Source: Chryseobacterium carnipullorum (GTDB taxonomy: Bacteria > Bacteroidota > Bacteroidia > Flavobacteriales > Weeksellaceae). From it: 64,000 nucleotides of DNA. The position numbers and the translations under genes were made by a program. The notes beneath the pieces were generated by a model. The model made no database searches and had not been told where the DNA came from. It saw only the letters and a list, made by a program, of their open reading frames with translations. Positions 1 to 6,800 of this stretch are shown here, in pieces; positions within the stretch are counted from its first letter, which is position 1, and each line of letters opens with the position of its first letter. The stretch is from contig NZ_FRCD01000002.1 in assembly GCF_900142785.1 (NCBI RefSeq), positions 248,001 to 312,000 of the forward strand. The letters are read 5' to 3'.

Positions 1-371
1 GTCCAAACAAGCAATACATAAGATTTCTACATGCTTATTCTACCATTGATTTTCGACTGAAGGCAGAGGGCAGACACCCAACATCCAGCTTATCTTCTGA
101 GGTTTTCGAGTTTCAGCCGAAGCGTCTGAAACCTTATTTCTACATTCCTATATCCCAGGATCAAACGCCGTAGAACGGAGCATTTGTGAGATATCTTGCT
201 TCCTTACTATCTTCGGGAAAGCGCTTGAATCTTACTTTATTCGGATTAAGCTGCAAGAGCGAACTCTTCGTTGCCAGTTAAAGTTGTGTAGCAAGGGATT
301 TAAGAGATCGCGCTACGGTTCTCTGCATGCTTACTTACCCATTGATCTTGCTGTCGAAACCAGTCAACCCC
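1..371 (-). ncRNA. ssrA: tmRNA (partial, 3' end outside window)
   Basis: On the minus strand the segment starting at 371 opens with the tmRNA 5' signature GGGGUUGACUGGUUUCGAC and continues through a tag reading frame and pseudoknot-like GC pairs to the left edge. The tag frame at 275-246 encodes GNEEFALAA followed by UAA, matching the usual ...ALAA end of trans-translation tags. tmRNA rescues stalled ribosomes together with SmpB and marks the incomplete protein for proteolysis. The 3' TpsiC arm and acceptor end lie to the left of position 1. The RNA is transcribed away from rpsU. Confidence 0.95.
246..275 (-). other. tmRNA proteolysis-tag reading frame
   Basis: Reading leftwards from 275, the codons GGC AAC GAA GAG TTC GCT CTT GCA GCT TAA give the tag GNEEFALAA and a stop. 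The resume codon is inferred to be GGC from the tag pattern common in Bacteroidota. The sequence shows the frame but not the exact resume codon. Confidence 0.85.
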
Positions 372-387
372 ATGAATTAAGTAAGTG

Positions 388-395
388 CAAAGATA
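388..395 (-). promoter_or_regulatory. Bacteroidota -7 box for ssrA
   Basis: On the minus strand this reads TATCTTTG, a full match to TAnnTTTG, and lies 16 bases upstream of the mature tmRNA 5' end. No TTG is seen at the -33 position. A short 5' leader removed by RNase P is expected. Confidence 0.6.
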
Positions 396-546
396 AAGTT
401 TTTTGTTTATATACCGTTCATAATATAGGCTGCTTTTTAGAATTATGCTGACGTAAGAAAGTTGGGCAATGTTTTCTTAGATGAAATAATGATTAATTAA
501 TTGATTTTCAGTGTTTAAAATAAATATTGCCTATGGGGTATTGGTG

Positions 547-582
547 ACTTATCCACATTGCAAAGTTTTTTTGTGGATAAGT
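547..582. other. Two inverted DnaA boxes in an AT-rich intergenic region
   Basis: TTATCCACA (549-557) and its exact reverse complement TGTGGATAA (572-580) form an 11-bp perfect inverted repeat, ACTTATCCACA/TGTGGATAAGT. Both are perfect matches to the high-affinity DnaA box TTATNCACA. The surrounding 396-670 stretch contains no gene and is very AT-rich, with runs such as 490-505 and 583-615. Genes diverge from this point: tmRNA on the minus strand to the left, rpsU onwards on the plus strand to the right. The arrangement fits a replication origin or a DnaA-regulated promoter. A plain RNA hairpin is also possible. Confidence 0.5.
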
Positions 583-617
583 TATTTGCTTTTTTTTAAT
601 TAAATCGGGGTTAAATT

Positions 618-647
618 TTGAGGTTTAATAAAAAATGTCTAGTTTTG
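618..647 (+). promoter_or_regulatory. rpsU promoter (TTG-N19-TAGTTTTG)
   Basis: TTG at 618-620 and TAGTTTTG at 640-647 match the Bacteroidota -33/-7 consensus with a 19-base spacer. The transcript would start near 652, giving a leader of about 20 bases before the rpsU ATG. No AGGAGG-like ribosome binding site is present in that leader. Confidence 0.75.
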
Positions 648-670
648 CAACCCAAAATGAGATGTAAAGT

Positions 671-868
671 ATGTTAATAATTCCAGTAAAAGATGGTGAA
701 TCCATCGACAGAGCATTAAAAAAATATAAAAGAAAATTTGATAAAACGGGTACAGTTCGTCAATTGAGATCTAGACAAGCGTTTATTAAGCCTTCTGTAA
801 CTTTAAGACAATCTAGACTAAAAGCCGCTTATAAACAAAGAGGGCTTAGCAAGGAAGAGCAGGCTTAA
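671..868 (+). CDS. rpsU: 30S ribosomal protein bS21
   Basis: The 65-residue product has the bS21 pattern: an acidic start (IPVKDGESIDRALKKYKRK) followed by a very basic helical half ending in KAAYKQRG. bS21 sits on the 30S platform next to the 3' end of 16S rRNA. Work in flavobacteria links it to masking of the anti-Shine-Dalgarno sequence, which explains the scarcity of Shine-Dalgarno sites in this window. The gene has its own promoter and terminator, so it appears to be transcribed alone. Its length and start agree with the family. Confidence 0.97.
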   Translation: MLIIPVKDGESIDRALKKYKRKFDKTGTVRQLRSRQAFIKPSVTLRQSRLKAAYKQRGLSKEEQA

Positions 869-890
869 GAATTTTTCTTAACCACATAAT

Positions 891-938
891 AATTCACTTC
901 TTAAATATTCTTATATTTGAGAGGTGAATTTTTGTTTT
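891..938 (+). terminator. Terminator after rpsU
   Basis: AATTCACTTC (891-900) pairs with GAGGTGAATT (921-930) with one GU pair, followed by a T-rich run. The 20-base loop contains TATATTTG (912-919), a -7 box that could start xerC transcription, although no TTG is seen at -33. Confidence 0.6.
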
Positions 939-951
939 TACACCTTACGTA

Positions 952-1839
952 ATGTTGAATAAATATTTAGAATATTTGCAGTTCGAAAAGAGGTATTCAC
1001 CTCATACCGTTACAAGCTACAAAAAAGATCTTGAGGACTTTTCTTATTTCTACCTCAAAACAGAAGCTTCCGAAGATATTTCCCGGGCAGATAAAAAAGT
1101 GATCAGAAATTTTATCGTTGAACTAAGCGAAAATAATATTTCGAAGAGAAGCATCAATAGAAAACTATCATCACTGCGAAGTTTTTATTTATTTCTTTTA
1201 AAAATAGGGGAGATTAAAGTTTCTCCCACCGAAAGTATCTCTTCCCTTAAGTTTTATGCTGAAAAACAGATTCCTATCTCACAGGAAGAAATGCAGACGC
1301 TGAGTGACGATGTCCTGTCAGAGAACCATGATCTTCTTGAAAAATGCATTATTGAAGTATTATATCAGACCGGTATCCGGAAAGCCGAGCTTTGTGGCCT
1401 GATGTTTGAGTATGTTAATTTATACGGAAACGAGCTAAGAGTAATAGGAAAAGGAAATAAAGAACGCTTTATTCCTATATCCAAAGATCTCTCGGATCTG
1501 CTTAGAAGTTATCTTGAAGTAAGGAAACCTGAAAACGGGCATCAGGCATATTTTTTGGTCAATAAAAAGGGTAAAAAACTCTCAGAAAAATTTGTTTATG
1601 TGGTAGTTAATAAGTACCTTAGTCTTGTAACAACGAAAGAAAAAAAAAGTCCTCACATCCTTCGGCATAGCTTTGCTACGCACGTTTTGGATAATGGGGC
1701 GGAGATCTCCAAAGTAAAAAAAATATTAGGGCATTCCAGTCTTGCCAGTACTCAAGTCTATACGAATGCCAATATTGAACAATTGAAAAAAGTGTTTAAT
1801 CAGGCTCACCCGCGAGCATCTAAAAAAGAAGAATTATGA
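952..1839 (+). CDS. xerC: Tyrosine recombinase XerC
   Basis: This 295-residue phage-type integrase is of the length usual for XerC/XerD. It has an N-terminal SAM-like DNA-binding domain (about 1-85) and a C-terminal catalytic domain. The catalytic residues are visible: R143 in TGIRKAEL, H235 and R238 in HILRHSFATH, H261 in LGHSS and the nucleophile Y270 in QVYTN. XerC resolves chromosome dimers at dif. It lies between rpsU and hpf and overlaps hpf by four bases (ATGA), so the two are probably co-translated. No cargo genes or attachment sites flank it, which argues for the housekeeping role rather than a mobile-element integrase. Confidence 0.93.
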   Translation: MLNKYLEYLQFEKRYSPHTVTSYKKDLEDFSYFYLKTEASEDISRADKKVIRNFIVELSENNISKRSINRKLSSLRSFYLFLLKIGEIKVSPTESISSLKFYAEKQIPISQEEMQTLSDDVLSENHDLLEKCIIEVLYQTGIRKAELCGLMFEYVNLYGNELRVIGKGNKERFIPISKDLSDLLRSYLEVRKPENGHQAYFLVNKKGKKLSEKFVYVVVNKYLSLVTTKEKKSPHILRHSFATHVLDNGAEISKVKKILGHSSLASTQVYTNANIEQLKKVFNQAHPRASKKEEL

Positions 1840-2126
1840 AGATCACAGTTCAATCAATTGGTTTAACACCACACGAACCATTAGAATCACACATTGACAA
1901 AAAAGTAAGCAAATTGGAAACCTTCTATGATAAAATTCATGAGTGTAAGGTTTTCTTAAAAGTCGAAAATACCTCGGATCGAAGTAACAAAACTGCTGAA
2001 CTTATTTTGGCCGTTCCGGGAGACGATATCGTAGTAAAAAAGACATCTGAAACTTTTGAAGAAAGTTTAGACCTTTGTGTTGATACAGCTAAAAAGCTAC
2101 TAATCAAGAAAAAAGAGATGGCATAG
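1836..2126 (+). CDS. hpf: Ribosome hibernation factor, HPF/RaiA family (short form)
   Basis: The 96-residue protein starts MKITVQSIGLTPHEPLESHI and matches the N-terminal fold of the sigma-54 modulation/HPF family. It lacks the C-terminal dimerisation domain of long HPF, so it is the short type. Family members bind the decoding centre of the 30S subunit in stationary phase and block translation. The start codon overlaps the xerC stop (ATGA), indicating translational coupling. The C-terminus is lysine-rich. A tRNA promoter follows directly. Confidence 0.93.
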   Translation: MKITVQSIGLTPHEPLESHIDKKVSKLETFYDKIHECKVFLKVENTSDRSNKTAELILAVPGDDIVVKKTSETFEESLDLCVDTAKKLLIKKKEMA

Positions 2127-2157
2127 AAAAAAAAGATAAAAAAAGTCATAAAAAAGT

Positions 2158-2188
2158 TTGAGAATTCAAAAAAACCGTTCTATATTTG
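2158..2188 (+). promoter_or_regulatory. Promoter of the tRNA array (TTG-N20-TATATTTG)
   Basis: TTG at 2158-2160 and TATATTTG at 2181-2188 are separated by exactly 20 bases, an ideal Bacteroidota promoter. It lies 47 bases upstream of the first tRNA. Confidence 0.8.
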
Positions 2189-2234
2189 CACTCGCAAAAA
2201 GGGAACAGCGTTCTTTTGAATTCTTTTTAATTAT

Positions 2235-2308
2235 GCCTCCATAGCTCAGCTGGCCAGAGCACGTGATTTGTAATCTCGGGGTCGTGGGTTCGAATCCCTC
2301 TGGAGGCT
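2235..2308 (+). tRNA. tRNA-Thr(UGU), variant copy 1
   Basis: The acceptor arms GCCTCCA/TGGAGGC, D arm and T arm are complete, and the anticodon loop TTTGTAA gives UGU. The anticodon stem reads CGTGA/TCTCG and therefore holds a T-T mismatch at its third pair. The copy at 2660 has a perfect GCTGA/TCAGC stem. The mismatch may lower function, or a single base has changed recently. Confidence 0.9.
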
Positions 2309-2326
2309 CATTTAATATAAACTTTT

Positions 2327-2407
2327 GGGAAGATTCCAGAGTGGCTAAATGGGACTGACTGTAACTCAGTTGCTTCGGCTTCGCAGGTTCGAATCCTGCT
2401 CTTCCCA
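2327..2407 (+). tRNA. tRNA-Tyr(GUA), copy 1
   Basis: A type II tRNA with a long variable arm. The acceptor stem is GGGAAGA/TCTTCCC and the loop CTGTAAC gives anticodon GUA. It is identical in the mature part to the copy at 2754. Confidence 0.96.
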
Positions 2408-2430
2408 CTATTTTATATTAAAAAAAAGTC

Positions 2431-2461
2431 TTGCAGGTTTCAAGAAGTTTTCTTAGATTTG
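2431..2461 (+). promoter_or_regulatory. Internal promoter before tRNA-Gly copy 1
   Basis: TTG (2431-2433), a 20-base spacer and TAGATTTG (2454-2461) form a full-consensus promoter between tRNA-Tyr and tRNA-Gly. The same arrangement is repeated in the second unit. Confidence 0.7.
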
Positions 2462-2494
2462 CAAACCGTTACCAATGATTTTGGAAACAAAATT

Positions 2495-2567
2495 GCGGAA
2501 GTAGCTCAGTTGGTAGAGCGTCAGCCTTCCAAGCTGAATGTCGCGAGTTCGACCCTCGTCTTCCGCT
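2495..2567 (+). tRNA. tRNA-Gly(UCC), copy 1
   Basis: The acceptor stem is GCGGAAG/CTTCCGC. The anticodon stem-loop TCAGC-CTTCCAA-GCTGA gives anticodon UCC. All arms are intact. Confidence 0.96.
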
Positions 2568-2659
2568 CAAAAATCAGACTCAAAAAGAATGATTTTTTAA
2601 ACAACTGAAAAGCTCAGAGTAGAATTTTCTCAAAAGCTTTCAGGCGTAAAATTAAAATT

Positions 2660-2733
2660 GCCTCCATAGCTCAGTTGGCTAGAGCAGCTGATTTGTAATC
2701 AGCAGGTCGTGGGTTCGAGTCCCTCTGGAGGCT
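2660..2733 (+). tRNA. tRNA-Thr(UGU), copy 2
   Basis: Same acceptor and T arm as the copy at 2235, but with a fully paired anticodon stem (GCTGA/TCAGC) around the loop TTTGTAA. This is probably the fully functional isoacceptor. Confidence 0.96.
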
Positions 2734-2753
2734 CAATTTTAATATAAACTTTT

Positions 2754-2834
2754 GGGAAGATTCCAGAGTGGCTAAATGGGACTGACTGTAACTCAGTTGC
2801 TTCGGCTTCGCAGGTTCGAATCCTGCTCTTCCCA
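2754..2834 (+). tRNA. tRNA-Tyr(GUA), copy 2
   Basis: A type II tRNA with acceptor stem GGGAAGA/TCTTCCC and anticodon GUA. It repeats the copy 427 bases upstream. Confidence 0.96.
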
Positions 2835-2856
2835 CTATTTTATATTAAAAAAAGTC

Positions 2857-2887
2857 TTGCAGATTTAAAAGAATTTTTCTAGATTTG
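2857..2887 (+). promoter_or_regulatory. Internal promoter before tRNA-Gly copy 2
   Basis: TTG (2857-2859), a 20-base spacer and TAGATTTG (2880-2887). Both elements and the spacing are preserved from the first unit even though the spacer sequence has drifted. Confidence 0.7.
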
Positions 2888-2921
2888 CAAAGCGTTTACC
2901 AATAGTTTTGGAAACAAAATT

Positions 2922-2994
2922 GCGGAAGTAGCTCAGTTGGTAGAGCGTCAGCCTTCCAAGCTGAATGTCGCGAGTTCGACCCTCGTCTTCCGCT
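2922..2994 (+). tRNA. tRNA-Gly(UCC), copy 2
   Basis: Acceptor stem GCGGAAG/CTTCCGC and anticodon UCC, the same as the copy at 2495. Confidence 0.96.
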
Positions 2995-2996
2995 CA

Positions 2997-3026
2997 AAAA
3001 AATCACGCTGATTGGTGTGATTTTTT
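2997..3026 (+). terminator. Terminator after tRNA-Gly copy 2
   Basis: AAAAAATCAC (2997-3006) pairs with GTGATTTTTT (3017-3026) around a 10-base loop, followed by further T residues. It should end most of the upstream array transcript before tRNA-Thr(GGU). Confidence 0.6.
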
Positions 3027-3034
3027 TAGTTAGT

Positions 3035-3106
3035 GCCGACTTAGCTCAGCGGTAGAGTGCTTCCTTGGTAAGGAAGAGGTCACGGGTTCAAGTCCCGTAG
3101 TTGGCT
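3035..3106 (+). tRNA. tRNA-Thr(GGU)
   Basis: The acceptor stem GCCGACT/AGTTGGC includes one GU pair. The anticodon stem-loop CTTCC-TTGGTAA-GGAAG gives GGU. In many Bacteroidota this tRNA directly precedes tuf, whereas here tuf is about 10 kb away. Confidence 0.95.
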
Positions 3107-3114
3107 CTCAAATT

Positions 3115-3142
3115 TCCCGAATTTTCTTCGGGATTTTTTTTT
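3115..3142 (+). terminator. Terminator of the tRNA array
   Basis: TCCCGAA (3115-3121) pairs with TTCGGGA (3127-3133) around a 5-base loop, followed by nine T residues. This is a standard intrinsic terminator. Confidence 0.8.
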
Positions 3143-3178
3143 GCCTTTTTCCCGTAAGTATAAATCATAAAATTTTCG

Positions 3179-3195
3179 TTAAATTCGTATTAAAT
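3179..3195 (+). promoter_or_regulatory. Putative response-regulator box (TTAAAT-N5-TTAAAT)
   Basis: A direct repeat TTAAAT at 3179-3184 and 3190-3195 has an 11-base period, as expected for OmpR/PhoB-type regulators that bind tandem half-sites. The same pattern (TTAAGT-N5-TTAATC) lies before the efflux channel gene at 5504-5520. This suggests autoregulation, which is an inference. Confidence 0.45.
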
Positions 3196-3204
3196 ATATT
3201 TTTG

Positions 3205-3885
3205 ATGAATATTCTTTTATTGGAAGACGACCTTATTCTCTCAGCAGAGCTCTGCAGGTTTTTAGAGTCAAACAGCTTTACCTGTGACAAAATCTATGAT
3301 GGCGAAACCTTTCTTCGTCAAATTAAAAATAATACCTATGACCTGTATCTGTTAGATATTAATGTTCCTAAAATAAACGGACTTGATGTTTGTCAGACGA
3401 TCCGTTCTTTCGATAAAAATACCCCCATCATTATTATTTCGGCTTACGGAGATATTTCAGATAAAAAAGACGCATTCACGAGACTTGCCGATGACTATCT
3501 GGTAAAACCTTTTCAGTTTGAAGAACTTTTGCTGAGAATGAATTCACTGTTGAGAAGAAAATCACCGTCCGACACTGCTGATCAGGATATCATCAGGGTA
3601 GATGACCTGATTATTAATAAAACAGAACAGAAAGTCTATAGAGCAGGCAATGAAATAGCGCTTACCCTGAAAGAATTTCAACTGCTGGTTTATCTTGCCG
3701 AAGCACAGGGAAGAACCGTTTCCAAACAGCAGATCACCGAGCACGTATGGGAACATAATTTCAATACCAATACCAATACCGTAGAAGTCTACATCAATTT
3801 TTTGAGAAAGAAGATTGATAAAGATTTTAAACTTAAACTGATTCATACCCGTTCCGGTTTCGGATACTACCTAAGTACACTGTAG
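3205..3885 (+). CDS. Response regulator, OmpR/PhoB family
   Basis: The 226-residue product has an N-terminal receiver domain with the acidic pocket (ED around 7-9), phosphoacceptor D51 in LLDIN and a conserved lysine in LVKPF. It has a C-terminal winged-helix domain (about 128-226) with the family ending RSGFGYYL. I place the start at the ATG at 3205, because a TTG one codon upstream is in frame but not needed. The stop abuts the ATG of the sensor kinase gene. With that kinase it probably senses metal or envelope stress and activates the efflux genes at 5.5-11.2 kb. A TATTTTTG at 3197-3204 resembles a -7 box but would leave almost no leader. Confidence 0.93.
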   Translation: MNILLLEDDLILSAELCRFLESNSFTCDKIYDGETFLRQIKNNTYDLYLLDINVPKINGLDVCQTIRSFDKNTPIIIISAYGDISDKKDAFTRLADDYLVKPFQFEELLLRMNSLLRRKSPSDTADQDIIRVDDLIINKTEQKVYRAGNEIALTLKEFQLLVYLAEAQGRTVSKQQITEHVWEHNFNTNTNTVEVYINFLRKKIDKDFKLKLIHTRSGFGYYLSTL

Positions 3886-5250
3886 ATGTCTTTAAAAAGA
3901 AAGATAGCATTAACGATCAGCGTAGCCTTTTCCCTACTTTTTGCAATGGTGATGGCGGTGATCTATATGTCTTTTAATGATTTTAGAAGAGATGAATTCA
4001 AAGAAAGATTTAGACAGCGTCTCGAATTTACATCTCACTTCATTTCAAAGTCTAAAGATTTTGAAGAAGAAGCCCCTGTTTTTTTTAATGAAAACTCAGA
4101 TAATATCCTTCTCAATGAAACCATCCTGATTTTTAACAGTGATAAAGAATTAATCTACAGCACCATCAAAGACCGCAATGTTACCTGGGATAGTGCCCTT
4201 CTCAAAGAGCTGGATGAAAGGAAGATTATATACACTGAGAAAACGGTTCCTGAAATATACGCCGCCCTTCGGAATATCAATGGCGAAAATTATTATATCC
4301 TCACCAGCGCTTTTGATACGAACGGAAAATCAAAACTGGAATACCTTAAGTACCTTCTGATTACTGCTTATGTCATGAGTACCCTTTTGATCGGCTTTTT
4401 CAGTTACTATTTTATGGGGCAGTTTCTGCGCCCTTTAGAAGATCTGAATACTGAAATTTCAGAGGTTACAGCCCATAAGCTGACCAAGCAGATTCCGGTC
4501 CAGGAGTCTAATGATGAGATCAATGTCCTGGCTAAATCTTTTAATACGATGATCGCGAGGCTGGATGATGTTTTTCAGTCCCAGAAAGATTTCACAGCAA
4601 GTGCCTCCCATGAAATCAGAACACCTATTACAAGAATGGCGTTTCAGCTTGAAAACCTGATCAAATTCGAAGAACATTCTCCGGAAACCCTGTCTTCTTT
4701 AAAACAGATTCAGCGTGATGTGTATCAGTTGTCTGATCTCACCAATTCTCTTTTACTGCTTACCAAATTCGACAAAGAGAATATTCAGAGCATTTATGAG
4801 GAAGTAAGGATTGATGAAGTGATATTTGAAGCTTTTGAAGCGGTAGAAAAAAGTTATCCTACTCTTAAGCTCGATTTCCTGATTTCTGAAGAGACCTCAG
4901 AAAACGGACTTTTGACCATAGGAGGGATTCATTCTCTTTTGGTAATTGTCTTTATCAATCTCTTTAAAAACGCGGCCGTATATTCTGACGATACTGAAGT
5001 GGATGTTTTAATCACGGAAAACAGCGATCAGCTCATAGTAGATGTAATGTCCCATGGAAATACAATCCCGGAAGAAGAGCAGGCAAAACTGTTTGAAGCT
5101 TTTATGAGAGGAAATAATTCTCAAAATATTTCAGGGTCTGGTCTCGGTCTGAGGATTGTCAAAAGGATCCTTGAATACCATGGTGCTATGATCATCTATT
5201 CTTCCCCAGAGGAAAATCTCAATAAATTCATTGTGATTTTTACTAAATAG
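3886..5250 (+). CDS. Sensor histidine kinase (HAMP, HisKA, HATPase)
   Basis: This 454-residue membrane kinase has two transmembrane segments (about 7-28 and 157-178) flanking an extracytoplasmic sensor region of about 125 residues. A HAMP linker, the H-box ASHEIRTPITR with phosphoacceptor H242 and a C-terminal ATPase domain with N box (LFKNAAVYS) and G box (GSGLGLRIVKR) follow. It is the partner of the response regulator whose stop codon touches its ATG. The architecture and the neighbouring RND genes recall CusS/CzcS-type metal sensors. The sensor domain shows no recognisable metal-binding Met/His cluster, so the ligand is open. Confidence 0.93.
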   Translation: MSLKRKIALTISVAFSLLFAMVMAVIYMSFNDFRRDEFKERFRQRLEFTSHFISKSKDFEEEAPVFFNENSDNILLNETILIFNSDKELIYSTIKDRNVTWDSALLKELDERKIIYTEKTVPEIYAALRNINGENYYILTSAFDTNGKSKLEYLKYLLITAYVMSTLLIGFFSYYFMGQFLRPLEDLNTEISEVTAHKLTKQIPVQESNDEINVLAKSFNTMIARLDDVFQSQKDFTASASHEIRTPITRMAFQLENLIKFEEHSPETLSSLKQIQRDVYQLSDLTNSLLLLTKFDKENIQSIYEEVRIDEVIFEAFEAVEKSYPTLKLDFLISEETSENGLLTIGGIHSLLVIVFINLFKNAAVYSDDTEVDVLITENSDQLIVDVMSHGNTIPEEEQAKLFEAFMRGNNSQNISGSGLGLRIVKRILEYHGAMIIYSSPEENLNKFIVIFTK

Positions 5251-5555
5251 TATTGATTGCCTGTTTTCTTTGTCATAATTTATACTACTCGCGTAAATAC
5301 CAAACTATTTTTAAAAGTAGATTTAAGAATAACAGTATGCCGTGGTTAGTAATTGCCAATTTGATGTTAATTTTTAGTTAAACTTGGGATTGAATTTAAC
5401 ATAAAAAATCAACACTCGGGGATAAAAAACTGAGTAATAAACAAATTGAGACTTTCGGAAATCATTGTATTCATGGGAAATTTAATTTTTTTTTAAGGGT
5501 TCTTTAAGTTCGTTTTAATCGTATAAAAGCAATTTTGTATTTTAAAAATAAAATA
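5251..5555 (+). promoter_or_regulatory. Regulatory intergenic region with phased TTAA repeats
   Basis: No gene is seen here. Four TTAA half-sites begin at 5482, 5493, 5504 and 5515, exactly 11 bases apart, and another 11-base pair begins at 5367 and 5378. The sequence CAATTTTG at 5530-5537 is a one-mismatch -7 box, so the repeats would overlap the -33 region. This fits activation of the efflux operon by the upstream OmpR-type regulator. The AT-rich background makes chance TTAA hits common, and the phasing is the informative part. Confidence 0.45.
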
Positions 5556-6797
5556 ATGAACAAAATTGCAGGGCTGTTGATTGCCATTTCCTCATTCATG
5601 GCAGGGCAGCAACAAATGTCGCTTTCAGACTGTGAAGAGGCATTTCAAAAAAACAATCTCCAGCTGCTTGCAGAGCAGTACAATATCAATATGGCTGATG
5701 CGGATATTCTGCAGGCTAAGATTTGGGAACTCCCCCAGTTGAGCGGGCAGATCAATGCCTACAATCCTGAAGGCAAAAAAGTTTTTGATATAGGAAGCGC
5801 TAAAGGAGCTCAGATTACCCAGCTTATCTATATGGGTGGAAAAAAGAAAAATGAAATTGCTTTCTCAAAATCAAATAAAGAACTTGCCCAGCTCCAGTTT
5901 TCCCAACTTCTGGTAGATCTTAGAACTCAGCTTCATGCTGCTTACTTCAATCTCTATTATGAGAAACTGAAACTTGATAATACAAATAAGCAGCTTGGCT
6001 ACATGAATGATTTGCTCAGTGCTTATCGTGTCCAGTCTGCGAAAGGAAACGTCTCTCTGAAGGATGAAGTCAGACTACAGAGTTTAGTGATTCAGCTCAA
6101 CAATGACAAACTTGGAATCAATAAAAATATCCTTGACTTTGAGCAGAACCTAAAAGTACTTACCGGAATATCGGATGATATAGAACCACAGCTTTCTGAT
6201 GCCGATGCCAAGGAAATCCTCGCAGCTCAACCTTTCGGAGATGAAAATGAATTAAAGAAAAAAGCACTGGAAAATAATTCCGACTATCTCTATTTCCTAA
6301 AACTAATTGACAACAGTAAGCTGTATTCCCAGTGGCAGAAATCCCTTAATGTTCCGGATCTGAATGTTGGAGCCGGATGGGACCAGAATGGCGGAACCTT
6401 TAAAAATGAGGTCAATCTTATGTTGGGAATTCCTTTGCCATTATGGAAATCCAATCAGGGGAATGTGGAAAAAGCCAATTATGCGATTCAGCAAAATCAG
6501 AAAAATGCTGAGTACCAGAAACTGAACCTTGAAACGAAAGTTCAGGCCGCCTATAAAACCTGGAAAAGTCAATACGATCAGCTTGCAGAAATTAAAACCA
6601 CAGACCTTAGCAATATGGAACTGGTTTACGACGGAATGTTGAAAAATTTCAGAAAAGGGAACGTCAATCTGATAGAGTTTACAGATTTCATGGATAGTTA
6701 CCGCGAAACAGCCCTCCAGATCTACGATATGAAGAACGAGATCATGCAATCTGCAGAACAACTTAATCAACTCATACAAACGAAAATCTTCTATTAA
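5556..6797 (+). CDS. TolC-family outer-membrane channel of an RND efflux system
   Basis: The 413-residue protein begins with a signal peptide (MNKIAGLLIAISSFMAG) and has the long amphipathic, Gln/Asn/Lys-rich helices of outer-membrane efflux proteins, as in the QMSLSDCEEAFQKNNLQLL segment. It forms the exit duct that docks on the adaptor encoded next (3-base gap). I chose the ATG at 5556. An in-frame TTG at 5535 is part of the likely -7 region. No lipobox is seen, unlike E. coli CusC. It is somewhat short for the family but not truncated. Confidence 0.9.
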   Translation: MNKIAGLLIAISSFMAGQQQMSLSDCEEAFQKNNLQLLAEQYNINMADADILQAKIWELPQLSGQINAYNPEGKKVFDIGSAKGAQITQLIYMGGKKKNEIAFSKSNKELAQLQFSQLLVDLRTQLHAAYFNLYYEKLKLDNTNKQLGYMNDLLSAYRVQSAKGNVSLKDEVRLQSLVIQLNNDKLGINKNILDFEQNLKVLTGISDDIEPQLSDADAKEILAAQPFGDENELKKKALENNSDYLYFLKLIDNSKLYSQWQKSLNVPDLNVGAGWDQNGGTFKNEVNLMLGIPLPLWKSNQGNVEKANYAIQQNQKNAEYQKLNLETKVQAAYKTWKSQYDQLAEIKTTDLSNMELVYDGMLKNFRKGNVNLIEFTDFMDSYRETALQIYDMKNEIMQSAEQLNQLIQTKIFY

Positions 6798-6800
6798 GCA

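Larger units (their letters stand above)
2235..2994 (+). repeat. Tandem duplication of a Thr-Tyr-Gly tRNA unit
   Basis: The order Thr(UGU)-Tyr-Gly(UCC) occurs twice with a period of 425-427 bases. Not only the tRNAs but also the spacers (for example AATATAAACTTTTGGGAAGA and GGAAACAAAATTGCGG) are shared, with scattered differences. This shows a segmental duplication that has had time to drift. Confidence 0.9.

Noticed and set aside
952..1839. Integrase of a mobile element
   Set aside because: The gene is coupled to hpf, and no attachment-site repeat or cargo is visible. XerC is the simpler explanation.
2166..2408. Open minus-strand frame of 80 codons with the text GRAGFEPAKP
   Set aside because: It is the reverse complement of tRNA-Thr and tRNA-Tyr. 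This is a classic false protein over tRNA genes.
3197..3204. TATTTTTG as promoter of the response regulator gene
   Set aside because: It touches the ATG, so the transcript would begin inside the gene unless it is leaderless. It is kept only as a remark.
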